Part shown: in pieces, positions 52,011-61,190 of the stretch
Layout: each line of letters begins with the position of its first letter
Position numbering within the stretch: the stretch's first letter is position 1
Origin: Kordia aestuariivivens
GTDB lineage: Bacteria; Bacteroidota; Bacteroidia; Flavobacteriales; Flavobacteriaceae
DNA: 64,000 nucleotides
Assembly (NCBI RefSeq): GCF_014397005.1
Contig: NZ_JACGWS010000011.1
Coordinates: 62,001 to 126,000 of the forward strand
Reading direction: 5' to 3'
Translations under genes and position numbers: made by a program
Notes under the pieces: model-generated
What the model was told of the DNA's origin: nothing
Database searches by the model: none
Seen by the model: the letters and a program-made list of their open reading frames with translations, nothing else

Positions 52011-55000
52011 CTAAGCCGCACCAATACCAGTACCATTCATGGCACTATTAAAAATATGATCAAAAATCTCATTACTTTTCTCTGCAAAGACATTTACATC
52101 ATAGCTTTTTGGTAAGCCTTTTTCTTTATCGTCTAGTAAATCCTTGATGATGTTTTGTACACGCAAGCGTGTTTTGTATGATTTGTACCAATCAATCACA
52201 AACAGTTTTTCTTTCTCCTCTTTTAATCGGTTTAATAAATACTTACTTGCCAGCTTTACACGTTGCAGCTCTGCTTTGGTTAGCTTTTCTTTGCAAAGCA
52301 TGTCATATACTTCCAATTCTTCTGGGGTGAGTTCTTCTCGGATATGGCGTTCTTCTTCTTTCTGAACTTCTTTGGCATACTTTAGCATTTCTTCATACAT
52401 CTCCTCTATAGAAGTACTGCCCGAATTGTACTCGTCCAATATTTCCTGAAAACGTTCTAAGAAACGTGTACGTGTTTTATTCTCACGTATCATCTGTTGT
52501 AGCTTTGCACCTAAAAACTCGCGCAAATCTGCAAAAGCAATATTCTTGGTATCACGTTCTTTAAATTCTTTTCGGAGTTTGTCAATGTCCAGTTTACTTA
52601 GGTCTATTTGTTTGTGTTTGGTAATTTCGTACCCAACACTTTCTTCTTGCACAGCATCATCAGATTTCAATATGGATTCGTCCAACAATTGATCTACTTG
52701 TTCGCGTACCTTGTCCATACGTTCATCACTTCCTGCATTGCGCTCTACTACTTTTTTTAAGTATTCAAATACTTCTTTTTGTTGCTTAATAATTGGATAG
52801 TTGTATATATCGGGCTTGCACGAATCGTATAAGGAAACAATGGCGTTTGTATAGAGTGCAAATTGCTTCTTCACATCATCATTTACTAATAAGAGATTTC
52901 CAAAGGTTTCAAATAAGCGAATTTCTTTAAAGCCTTTTTCTCCTATGTCTAAGATTTCTTGTAAATCGGCACCATTATCTTTACTATACTGCATACCTTC
53001 ATCAATAGCATCTTTTAAAATAACTACGAGTTCTTCAAACTCTTGTATTGGCATATCGTCATCATCAGTAACCTTGTCGCTACTTCCTTGTGCATAGACA
53101 GCCAACGCTTTTTTCAAGTTTCGGAATACGCCAAAATAGTCTACTACCAATCCATTTTTCTTCGCTGCAAATACTCTGTTGGCACGCGCTATGGTTTGCA
53201 TAAGGTTATGATTTCGCAACGGCTTGTCTAAATATAAGGTAGATACCGAAGGCGCATCAAAGCCTGTAAGCCACATAGCAGTTACAAATACGATCCGAAG
53301 CGGATGATTGGCATCTTTGAAATAATCTTCTACACTCTTACCATCGTTATCTCTAGCGTCAACCATTTTATGATATTTGCTTACATCCAAGCCTTTTTTT
53401 GCAAAGCGTTTTTCGTCATTAATATCCGAACTTATTACTACCGACATTTGCGTTTCTTTCATAAACGCTACCGCGCGTTCATAGCGTGTGCGCTCTTCTA
53501 TATTGAAGGTTCTACTTATTTTTTTATTGAGTTCTCTTATATATAGTTCCTGTTTGTATTGTATTTTTTCATACATCTTAGCAGCCGTATACTTATCTAT
53601 ACATACCACCATGGCTTTCATGGGTTTGCGGTTGCCTTCATCGTCCGTCATGTCTAAACGATACGGATAGTGCTCCAATATATCCTGTGCTACTACCTCC
53701 AAACGGTCATCACGTTTTACAACTTCTATTATGGTACTATACTCTCTATTGAGCTTTTGCTCTTCTTCTTCGGTAATGTCTTCTTTTTCTAATATATCCG
53801 CAGCTTCTTCAATGAGTTTATCATCCTTTACATTTACCATCGTTGGCACATGCTTTTTGTAGAATAATGGCACGGTGGCTTCATCTTCTATAGCTTGTGC
53901 AAAGTTATATTCGGATACGTAGTCGCCAAACCAACGTTCCGTTAATCCGCCTTTTATAAGTGGTGTTCCTGTAAATGCTAGGTATTGTGCATTGGGTAAG
54001 CCGATGCGTAAGTTGTCGGCAAGTGATTTGTATTGCGATCGGTGTGCTTCATCAATCATGACAATCCAATTGGTACGATCTGTAATTTGCTTAAACTGTA
54101 ACCCGCGTTTTGTCCCAAATTTTTGAATAAGCGAAAATACATAGCTTTTGTTTTCGCCCAAAAACTGTAAGAGTTCCTTTTTGTTTTTTGGTCGGTACTT
54201 ATTGTTCTTTGTGTTGCTTATGCCTGTAATGGCTTCCGTTTCGGTAAAGTTTCTAAATATTTGATCGTCCAAGTCCGTACGGTCGGTGAGTATTAAAAAC
54301 GAAAAGTCGCCTGGTATTTTACGGTTGATCTTTTCTGCATAGAATATCATAGAATACGATTTCCCTGAACCTTGTGTATGCCAAAATACGCCTAATTTTC
54401 CTTTTTTGTCCTCGCGCTGTGTAAATGCTTTCAGCGCACTGTTGACACCTAAGTATTGGTGATTTTTGGCAAGTATCTTTTTGGTATTGTTATGATAGAG
54501 TACAAAGTTTTCAAAATAATCGAGCAAGGTGGTTTTATTGCAGAGTCCTTCGCTAAAATATTCTAAACTAAGGCGTTTGTCGGTAGTTTCACTTCGCTTT
54601 TCTACTTCTTGCAAACTTAGTTGCCGTCTGTTTGCCGTAGTATCATCATGTTTTACCCATGGGAAAAAATGTTCCCAATCGGCATTGAAACTTCCCATCC
54701 GGGTTTGTATTCCGTTTGAAATACAGACGAGCAAGTTATAATCAAACAGTTGTGGAATGTCGCGTTTGTAGTCTTCTAGGTTTTTGTCGTAGCCTTGGCG
54801 TACTTTTTCGCTGGCATTTTTAAGCTCTATAAACACCAAAGGCAATCCGTTGACGTATAGTAATACATCTGGTCGACGATTTCGTTCAATGTCTCGGTAT
54901 TGTATGGAAAGTTGCGATACTACTAAGAATTCATTAGCAGCCGCATTGTCAAAATCTACTACTTGTACTTTGGTAGGTGTTTCCTTGCCTTCATGGTTGG

Positions 55001-55304
55001 TATACGTTATAGGTACGCCATCTTTTATGAGGTTGTGTACTTCTTTGTTGGCAAGTATGGCACTCATAGAAGCTCTACTTTGCGTCAGTTTTTCCAAGGC
55101 ATCATCAATGGCTTTTGGTGGCAAGTGTGTATTAAAGGCTTCCAACTTGGCGCGCAAGCGGTCTTTGAGTACTACTTCTTTTAGGCTGCTGCGTCCTAGT
55201 AGCTTATCGCGATACGCGTTAATGTGTTCGTCGTAACCAAGTTTGTTGATAAACAAGTCTATGTCTGCTTGCTCTAAGTGATCTTCGCTAAGGTAGTTTG
55301 CCAT
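52011..55304 (-). CDS. hsdR: Type I restriction enzyme, HsdR endonuclease/translocase subunit
   Basis: The 1097-residue protein is full length. The N-terminal PD-(D/E)xK nuclease has D146 in RRPDVLLY and E160/K162 in FIELKNA. SF2 translocase motifs follow: Walker A in TQGSGKSYSM at about 310-319, DEAH in MIDEAHRSQ, motif III FTGTPL, and the VTAMWLTGFDAPSVSTLYLD block. The C-terminus is helical and binds the methylase. It cleaves DNA distant from unmethylated HsdS sites using ATP. It is separated from hsdS by 194 bp that hold a dispersed repeat, while hsdM-hsdS overlap. Confidence 0.96.
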   Translation of the reverse strand: MANYLSEDHLEQADIDLFINKLGYDEHINAYRDKLLGRSSLKEVVLKDRLRAKLEAFNTHLPPKAIDDALEKLTQSRASMSAILANKEVHNLIKDGVPITYTNHEGKETPTKVQVVDFDNAAANEFLVVSQLSIQYRDIERNRRPDVLLYVNGLPLVFIELKNASEKVRQGYDKNLEDYKRDIPQLFDYNLLVCISNGIQTRMGSFNADWEHFFPWVKHDDTTANRRQLSLQEVEKRSETTDKRLSLEYFSEGLCNKTTLLDYFENFVLYHNNTKKILAKNHQYLGVNSALKAFTQREDKKGKLGVFWHTQGSGKSYSMIFYAEKINRKIPGDFSFLILTDRTDLDDQIFRNFTETEAITGISNTKNNKYRPKNKKELLQFLGENKSYVFSLIQKFGTKRGLQFKQITDRTNWIVMIDEAHRSQYKSLADNLRIGLPNAQYLAFTGTPLIKGGLTERWFGDYVSEYNFAQAIEDEATVPLFYKKHVPTMVNVKDDKLIEEAADILEKEDITEEEEQKLNREYSTIIEVVKRDDRLEVVAQDILEHYPYRLDMTDDEGNRKPMKAMVVCIDKYTAAKMYEKIQYKQELYIRELNKKISRTFNIEERTRYERAVAFMKETQMSVVISSDINDEKRFAKKGLDVSKYHKMVDARDNDGKSVEDYFKDANHPLRIVFVTAMWLTGFDAPSVSTLYLDKPLRNHNLMQTIARANRVFAAKKNGLVVDYFGVFRNLKKALAVYAQGSSDKVTDDDDMPIQEFEELVVILKDAIDEGMQYSKDNGADLQEILDIGEKGFKEIRLFETFGNLLLVNDDVKKQFALYTNAIVSLYDSCKPDIYNYPIIKQQKEVFEYLKKVVERNAGSDERMDKVREQVDQLLDESILKSDDAVQEESVGYEITKHKQIDLSKLDIDKLRKEFKERDTKNIAFADLREFLGAKLQQMIRENKTRTRFLERFQEILDEYNSGSTSIEEMYEEMLKYAKEVQKEEERHIREELTPEELEVYDMLCKEKLTKAELQRVKLASKYLLNRLKEEKEKLFVIDWYKSYKTRLRVQNIIKDLLDDKEKGLPKSYDVNVFAEKSNEIFDHIFNSAMNGTGIGAA

Positions 55305-55498
55305 GCTATTGTATGCGCATTAATTTTCATACAATATAAGAATATCTTAGGTATTTGTAAGATACTACTTTGTAAGATTTAAAGGAAACGTCTTTGCGAG
55401 ACGCAGTCGTGGCAATCTCAACATCGCTATGCTATACAAAGAAAGCCGCATCGCTTACTCTTTGCAGTAACAAATGTATGTGACTGAGGCACTCGAAG
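55305..55498. repeat. Dispersed hairpin-type repeat between hsdS and hsdR
   Basis: The stretch around GTCTTTGCGAGACGCAGTCG, GGCAATCTCA and GCCGCATCGCTTACTC recurs at about 61422-61497 and 63627-63705. It lies inside the hsd locus. It is non-coding and may affect transcript continuity between hsdS and hsdR. Confidence 0.75.
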
Positions 55499-56797
55499 TC
55501 ATACTTGTAACTTCCCACTAATGAGCCGTGGCAACAGCAAATCACGGGTTTGTTGTAAGAGGTTGTTTTTTTCTCCTAATACTTGAACTTCTTCAAGCAT
55601 TGGCGCTATGGTTTGTTTAAATTTTGTTTGAATAACTTCGGAAGGAACTAATACTTTTTGTGAATGTATAAAATCTTCAAATTGATAATTACTAATTCCT
55701 GTTGATTGTACTTGAAATATAGAAACTTCTCCCGTATAATATATTCTGTGAAAGAATTGATACAACAATACTGGTTCAATAACTGATTTATCTGCTCTAA
55801 TTAATTTACAAAAACTAGCTGGCATTACTGGTTTCCCGTATCTATCTAATGCTTTTTGGGTTAATAAACAAGAGCGTCCAAGCCATTGACTTTCCGTTCC
55901 GCCTGAAACTTCAAATACAATATCTCCTTCTTGCATTGCTCGTGATGATAAATTTGACTCTGTATGATAACGAAGTACTTCTCTATTGAGATTACCTTTT
56001 GTAAATTTAGGAATATCAGTTCCTCGTATTACATACGCTTCTTCTGTAAACTTTCCTGTTTCTTCATCTTGTCCCCATCCGCCACCTATATAGAATGAAA
56101 TTAGGTCGTTTAGTCGTTTCTTTTCCCAACCTTCCGGAATACCATCAACAATTGTACTATTTTCATAGTTAGGAAATCGCAAGCGTACAAACCATTCTTT
56201 GTAAAGCTCGGAAGCCATTTCTTCTAATAATGCAACGCGCTTGTTGTTATTTTCTATGAGATCATCATAGGCGGAAAGGATAGATACTATTTTCTGTTGG
56301 GTTGGTAATGGTGGCAATATAACAGGGAGTTGTCTAATATCTGATAAATTTAATAATGGGACAGAAGAACCTCTATTTTGTAATATTATATATTTTCTCA
56401 TTTTTTCAGAAGAGAAATAGTAATATAAATAATAAGGATCAACCTTGTTATTATCGACTCTTATTCTTATTTGTTTATTTGAAATAATATATTTTGGAAA
56501 TCTTGTATTTCTAGGAATGATGCCTATCTGCCCTAAAGTTCCAACTGCGGTAAATACTATATCATCAGACACAGTAGTACAGTTTCTTAATTCATAAGCC
56601 TTCTGATCAGTTATATAAACAAATCCATTATCAATAAATTTTTTCCGCGGGTCTTTCAAATTGTTTCCTCTAATAACTGGAATACCACTTTCTACAAAAT
56701 ACTTTTTACTAATTGAAGAACCAAAAGGCCCAGAAACTAAACCTTTCTTGTCATTTATCAATTTACCTAATCTAGTATGAATATTTACTTCTTTCAT
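55499..56797 (-). CDS. hsdS: Type I restriction enzyme, HsdS specificity subunit
   Basis: The 432-residue protein has two target-recognition domains (about 1-150 and 210-370). Each is followed by a conserved helix: LPPLPTQQKIVSILSAYDDL around 155-175 and a C-terminal segment with LLQQTRDLLLPRLISGKLQV. This repeated layout gives a bipartite recognition sequence. The recognition site cannot be deduced by eye. The start overlaps hsdM by 4 bp, a coupled arrangement. Both TRDs look complete, so the specificity subunit should be functional. Confidence 0.95.
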   Translation of the reverse strand: MKEVNIHTRLGKLINDKKGLVSGPFGSSISKKYFVESGIPVIRGNNLKDPRKKFIDNGFVYITDQKAYELRNCTTVSDDIVFTAVGTLGQIGIIPRNTRFPKYIISNKQIRIRVDNNKVDPYYLYYYFSSEKMRKYIILQNRGSSVPLLNLSDIRQLPVILPPLPTQQKIVSILSAYDDLIENNNKRVALLEEMASELYKEWFVRLRFPNYENSTIVDGIPEGWEKKRLNDLISFYIGGGWGQDEETGKFTEEAYVIRGTDIPKFTKGNLNREVLRYHTESNLSSRAMQEGDIVFEVSGGTESQWLGRSCLLTQKALDRYGKPVMPASFCKLIRADKSVIEPVLLYQFFHRIYYTGEVSIFQVQSTGISNYQFEDFIHSQKVLVPSEVIQTKFKQTIAPMLEEVQVLGEKNNLLQQTRDLLLPRLISGKLQV

Positions 56798-58956
56798 GAT
56801 GAAATTGATTTTAGTTTATTCAAAACTTCATCTTCAAATATTTTTGACTTATCTGTTAAATTGGTAAATTCTTTTATTTTATCACTCATCTTCTTTTTAA
56901 ATTCTTCCTCTGTTAGGTTGTCTTCTTCAATTTCCACGCCTACATAACGTCCTGGGTTTAAGGAATAATTTTGTTCTTCGGTTATTTCTTGCTTGTCTGC
57001 TAGTTTGCACAAACCTACCACATCTTGGTATTCCGCCTTTGGGAACCGTTGTTGCAACCACGCCATACACTCGTGGTAGTACGCCAGCTTGGTATATACT
57101 TTTTGGTAATTGTGTTGTGCTTTGGTTAGTGCTCTCTGCGGTGCTTCTTTAAAACAGGTATTCCAAACACTTTTGTTTTTTAGCTTTAGCTGCTTTTCGG
57201 CAAAGCTTAGCAAGGCTTCTAGTTGCTTGGTATAGCTTGCCAATTGGTGTTGATGTGTTTGGTGGCTTTGTGTTAGCGTAGCCAATTCAGTAGCCAATTG
57301 GTGTTGTGCTGTGTTGGCGTCGGCTAGCTTTTGTGTTTCGGTAGCTTCTATACCCGCAATGATTGCTTTTTGTAGTAGTTGTGCTTGCGGAAAGGCATCA
57401 GGGAAACTAATGGCAGTTGCTTGTAAGTCCTTCCATTTGGTGTTCCAATTAAAGTCTTCTTTCTTTTTTAGCTGTGCTTTTGTCCAATGTTGTTGGGCTT
57501 CTTGTAGGTATTTTTCAAGATATTCCGTTTGGTCTTGTAGTTTTAAAATATAGGCTTCCAAACTCGTTTCGCTTTGCATTACCAAAGGTTGCGCTGCGGA
57601 AAGGTATTCGTTGATGAGCGAAATGAAACGTTCGTTTTCGCCACGGTATAAACGGGTTATCATTCCTAAGTTACGTACCTGCTCTTCGGTCCATTCGCGT
57701 TGCGAACGGCTGATTTGCTTGTATACGTTGCGGGCATCTATAAATAGTATCTTGTCTTTACGGTCGGTATTGATTTTGGCTTTGTCAAAAAACCATAATG
57801 TAGCGGGCAAGGTTACGGTATAGAACATATTGGATGGCATGGTTGTCATTACATCTACCATACCAGCATCTACCACGCGTTGGCGAATGTCGTATTCAGA
57901 ATTTCGTGCATCACTGGCAGAATTTGCCATCACAAAACCTGCGCGCCCTGTACTGTTGAGTGATGTTGCAAATAAACTTACCCAAAGGTAGTTGGCATCG
58001 GTAATTTTGTCTTCTTTTTTACCTTTGTTTTTGGGCAATCCAAACTCCGTAAAGCGTTTGTCTTTTTCTACGGTACTTTCTTTTACTGATTTTACATTAA
58101 ATGGCGGATTTGCCATGACATAGTCAAATTTTCCAAATCCGTCATACGGATCTTCTGCATAGGAGTTGGCTTGCATAATGTTGCCGCGCAATCCGTTGAC
58201 CATGAGGTTCATTTTGGCAAGTTTTACGGTATCGCCTGTTTTCTCTTGTCCGTATACCATGATATCGTCCGATACATTGCCATGTTTTCGTTTGCGGATA
58301 AACTCAGCCGATTGTACAAACATACCACCACTACCACAAGCAGGATCGTATACTCTACCTTTGTACGGCTCTATAACTTCTACAATAAATTTTACAACCG
58401 ATGTTGGTGTAAAGAATTGTCCTCCTTTTTGTCCTTCGCTTAGCGCGAATTTCCCCAAGAAGTATTCATATATTTTTCCAAATACATCGCCTTGGGCATC
58501 TTCGGGAATGTTGGATAGTGCTTTGAGCAACTCAGGCAAAATGGTACGGCTACTTTTTTCGATGCGTGCGTACTCATCCTTGGGAAGTACGTTTTTAAAT
58601 TTTTCTTCTTGGTCTTGTTCTATGCCTTGCATGGCAAGTTTTAAGGCATCCGCCATGCTTTCTTTCCCTGGCATATCTAGCAGGTATTGAAAACGGGCAT
58701 TATCGGGTAAGTAAAAGCCACACTTAGCAATGGCAATTTCTTGTTTTGTTTTTTTGTTACGCGAAGTTTCTTGTGCTTTGTACTCTGTATCAATAGCATT
58801 TTCTACTTGCTTGTATTTGTTATCTGCATATTTTAGGAATATCAATCCTAATACAGGCGTAGCGTACTCGCTTGATTTAAGGTCTGAATTGGCGCGTAGG
58901 TTGTTTGCCGATTCCCATAAATTGTCTTCTAATTCTTTGAGTTCTTCTTGTGTCAT
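56794..58956 (-). CDS. hsdM: Type I restriction enzyme, HsdM N6-adenine methylase subunit
   Basis: The 720-residue protein has an N-terminal HsdM helical domain (about 5-140), then the methylase fold with SAM motif I DPACGSG at 204-210 and catalytic motif IV NPPF at 283-286. After about residue 470 there is a long coiled-coil-rich insertion (QTHQHQLASYTKQLEALLSF) not found in the shortest HsdM proteins. It makes the family's upper size range. With HsdS it methylates adenine on both strands. It is the first gene of the hsd operon. Confidence 0.96.
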   Translation of the reverse strand: MTQEELKELEDNLWESANNLRANSDLKSSEYATPVLGLIFLKYADNKYKQVENAIDTEYKAQETSRNKKTKQEIAIAKCGFYLPDNARFQYLLDMPGKESMADALKLAMQGIEQDQEEKFKNVLPKDEYARIEKSSRTILPELLKALSNIPEDAQGDVFGKIYEYFLGKFALSEGQKGGQFFTPTSVVKFIVEVIEPYKGRVYDPACGSGGMFVQSAEFIRKRKHGNVSDDIMVYGQEKTGDTVKLAKMNLMVNGLRGNIMQANSYAEDPYDGFGKFDYVMANPPFNVKSVKESTVEKDKRFTEFGLPKNKGKKEDKITDANYLWVSLFATSLNSTGRAGFVMANSASDARNSEYDIRQRVVDAGMVDVMTTMPSNMFYTVTLPATLWFFDKAKINTDRKDKILFIDARNVYKQISRSQREWTEEQVRNLGMITRLYRGENERFISLINEYLSAAQPLVMQSETSLEAYILKLQDQTEYLEKYLQEAQQHWTKAQLKKKEDFNWNTKWKDLQATAISFPDAFPQAQLLQKAIIAGIEATETQKLADANTAQHQLATELATLTQSHQTHQHQLASYTKQLEALLSFAEKQLKLKNKSVWNTCFKEAPQRALTKAQHNYQKVYTKLAYYHECMAWLQQRFPKAEYQDVVGLCKLADKQEITEEQNYSLNPGRYVGVEIEEDNLTEEEFKKKMSDKIKEFTNLTDKSKIFEDEVLNKLKSISS

Positions 58957-59354
58957 TCGTAGGATTACTTTCTTTAATACAATAGTTGCAATTTACACAA
59001 GTATCTATAATAAGCTATACTGATTTATAATTTTATTGTGTAGTAATTGCGGTATAAAGATAGAAAAAAGTCTATAATTTGCCATAAAAACAACAAATTA
59101 TTCACATATTATCTTACATTTTTTTGTGAAGCAGTGCGGTATCGTTGCACTTCTTTTTGGTTGTTTTTCTACTTGTATACATACATGCTCTACAGTTTCA
59201 AAACAAATTATGAAAAGTTAGCAATAACAGCTACTCAGCACTACTTATTTTCTACTCTTGAGTAAAAAAAATTCTAGACAAGAGCACAGAATAAGAGCAC
59301 TTGAGTAGAAATATTTCTACTCAAGTGCTCTTATTATAATATATACTAGACTTT
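58957..59354. promoter_or_regulatory. 398-bp gap: hsd operon upstream region and palindrome
   Basis: No gene is supported. The hsdM-proximal part is AT-rich and should hold the hsd promoter; TATCTTTA is a loose -7 candidate only. The far end carries the 46-bp perfect palindrome. Short open frames on the plus strand here lack any recognisable protein features. Confidence 0.55.
59290..59335. terminator. 46-bp perfect palindrome (probable terminator)
   Basis: Each 23-base arm, beginning AATAAGAGCACTTGAG, is exactly the reverse complement of the other, with no central spacer. It lies 19 bp beyond the stop of the 59355-60620 gene. Words of the same palindrome (AAGAGCAC, CTTGAGTA) recur just to its left. 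A terminator is most likely; an operator is possible. Confidence 0.6.
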
Positions 59355-60620
59355 TTATTTAGTGATTTTCTCCAATATACCGCCAGGCATAGTTGGTGAT
59401 GTATCAGATTTTAGCAAACCAGAGTCCGACCTACTGAATAGTGATTGTAAAACTAGGTGACGTTCTTTTTCGTCAATATTTTTGTCTTGTTTTAATGCTA
59501 AGTAGACATAAGTAAGTTGTTTTCGTTCTTCGGCATCACTTGCCAAATGATACGAACTAAACATCAATTTTGTAAAGGTGCGAATACCAAATGCCAAGAA
59601 AGATATTAGAGTAATAAATACAATAGACCACCGAATGGCAAGTCCTGTTTTTTCATAGAGTTCTTTTAGTGTTCCGTCGGATATGAAGTAAAGTATTAAT
59701 GTGAGTAGTGTTATTGCAATTACCGAGCAACCAATAAGCCAGTATAGCCACTTGTTTCCTTCTTTACGTAATTGTATTGCTCTTTTGCTCCAATACTCTG
59801 TAGGTGCTGACAATTGTAGTTTTTTATCGTATAGCTCTTCTTTGTCAGTAATGGTTTGTTTGCTTTTTTCATCGAAGGTTTGGAATGCTTTTTGGGTTTT
59901 GGTAATCCATCTATCATAATCTTGTCGTTCAGTACGAAACCATCCTTCAAATTTCTCTGTGCTGCGACCGTCGAAACTTGTTAGTTTATGTTCTACTTTT
60001 TCAATGTAAGATTCGAATTCGCTTCTAAGTACTTGCAAGCTTTTCTTTTCTGCTTCGCTCCTTTTTATGTAGTCGTTTTCATTTCTTCGGAATTCATATA
60101 GTTCTTGTAGAAAGAAGAAGTCATCCGAGTCTAAATTTTCTATCTTTTCACCTGCTAAATAGCTAGCTGCCTTGTGTACTTTGCTTTCGTCTCTTTTGTG
60201 TAGGTTTGTCAGAAACTCTGTTGCAGCTGCATCATAAGTGAATATGTATTCATCATTATACGACTTTTGTCGTAGCATTATAATACCTGCTGTTGCTGTA
60301 TCTCCATTATTATTAAATCTATCCTTATTTTCACGAAAATTATTATCTATAAACTTATTGAATAACTTTAATATTTCATGGAAGTATAATTTGGAGGTTT
60401 CAAAATATCCATTTAAATCTTCTTGACTGTCCCAACCTTTATATTGCTTTAGCACAAAGCGGTATAAATTGATAAAACCTTTTAATTCTTTGTAAACATT
60501 AGCTTGAGGATAGTTTGCGGTAGCTCCAAACATTTTAAGGTGTTCTTGTTTTTCTGCTGGTAAAGTATTTATTTTTTCTTTTAGTTCTTCTAGGGTAATA
60601 TAATCATTAATAAGATCCAT
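59355..60620 (-). CDS. Two-TM coiled-coil protein (DUF6161-like)
   Basis: The 421-residue protein has a long soluble N-terminal part. A coiled coil at about 195-270 contains SLQVLRSEFESYIEKVEHK. Two membrane segments follow (about 300-320, WLYWLIGCSVIAITLLTLIL, and 335-355, IRWSIVFITLISFLAFGI). The cytoplasmic tail with HLASDAEERKQLTYVYLAL resembles DUF6161, recalled rather than checked. Its function is unknown. Proximity to hsdMSR suggests defence-island context, but there is a strong terminator and promoter between them. TACTTTTG at 60652-60659 is its likely -7 element. Confidence 0.78.
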   Translation of the reverse strand: MDLINDYITLEELKEKINTLPAEKQEHLKMFGATANYPQANVYKELKGFINLYRFVLKQYKGWDSQEDLNGYFETSKLYFHEILKLFNKFIDNNFRENKDRFNNNGDTATAGIIMLRQKSYNDEYIFTYDAAATEFLTNLHKRDESKVHKAASYLAGEKIENLDSDDFFFLQELYEFRRNENDYIKRSEAEKKSLQVLRSEFESYIEKVEHKLTSFDGRSTEKFEGWFRTERQDYDRWITKTQKAFQTFDEKSKQTITDKEELYDKKLQLSAPTEYWSKRAIQLRKEGNKWLYWLIGCSVIAITLLTLILYFISDGTLKELYEKTGLAIRWSIVFITLISFLAFGIRTFTKLMFSSYHLASDAEERKQLTYVYLALKQDKNIDEKERHLVLQSLFSRSDSGLLKSDTSPTMPGGILEKITK

Positions 60621-60651
60621 TGCGTGTTTCAGTGTTTAATCATGTGTAGGG

Positions 60652-60659
60652 CAAAAGTA
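60652..60659 (-). promoter_or_regulatory. -7 element for the two-TM protein gene
   Basis: Read on the minus strand this is TACTTTTG, an exact TAnnTTTG match about 32 nt before the ATG at 60620. Confidence 0.5.
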
Positions 60660-60735
60660 AGTAATGTTACAACTACTATTCATTTACTTACTACTATTTC
60701 AGAAAAAACCTTTCAAATACTAGATACTGAGCATT

Positions 60736-60775
60736 AAAAAAAGCACTACTGTAATACATAATTACAATAGTGCTT
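60736..60775 (-). terminator. Rho-independent terminator of the HU-like gene
   Basis: On the minus strand AAGCACTATTGTAAT pairs with ATTACAGTAGTGCTT (one mismatch), followed by seven T. It lies about 30 bp past the stop at 60804. Confidence 0.85.
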
Positions 60776-60803
60776 GGCAATTCTCAATACTAAAACCTCA
60801 ATA

Positions 60804-61190
60804 CTAACTACTTGTCTTAGTATACTCTAATGTTTTTAGCATGTTTCGGAGTTCCTTTCCAGGACGATACCGCACTTTAGCACTTTTGATGTTGCTTGCG
60901 GTTACTTCTTCTGGTGTGTCCGATGGATCACTACTTACTGAAATGGAAAACATTCCTAATTTGTCTAAGCGGACACTACGCCCTTCTTTGAGTTCCCCTA
61001 CGATGACATTTAACAAACCAATGATTACTGCATAGATATCATTTTGACGTACGGTGGAACCGTCACCTACCAATTCGGCAAGTCGGTCTATATCAACCGT
61101 TCCGTTATTAATAGCTATCGCATAGCTTTTTGGTGCTGCTAATAAATCACGAGGATTTTTACGCTGAATTACTTTAAATTTTACTGCCAT
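60804..61190 (-). CDS. HU-like DNA-binding protein of the Bacteroidota type
   Basis: The 128-residue protein fits the HU-HIG/viral-histone-like group of Bacteroidota. It begins MAVKFKVIQRKNPRDLLAAP, has a helical dimerisation part (VRQNDIYAVIIGLLNVIVGE) and the core RLDKLGMFSISVSS. The C-terminal arm is KVRYRPGKELRNML. It lacks the Ig-like C-terminal extension of some members. Such proteins bend and compact DNA. It is single-gene with its own terminator, flanked by repeat DNA on the left. Confidence 0.9.
   Translation of the reverse strand: MAVKFKVIQRKNPRDLLAAPKSYAIAINNGTVDIDRLAELVGDGSTVRQNDIYAVIIGLLNVIVGELKEGRSVRLDKLGMFSISVSSDPSDTPEEVTASNIKSAKVRYRPGKELRNMLKTLEYTKTSS

Noticed and set aside
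54850-55236. 128-residue plus-strand frame inside hsdR
   Set aside because: It is antisense to a well-conserved part of hsdR and has a low-complexity, Ser-rich composition typical of shadow frames.
58166-58690. 174-residue plus-strand frame opposite hsdM
   Set aside because: It overlaps the SAM-binding motif region of hsdM antisense; composition is that of a reversed coding sequence.
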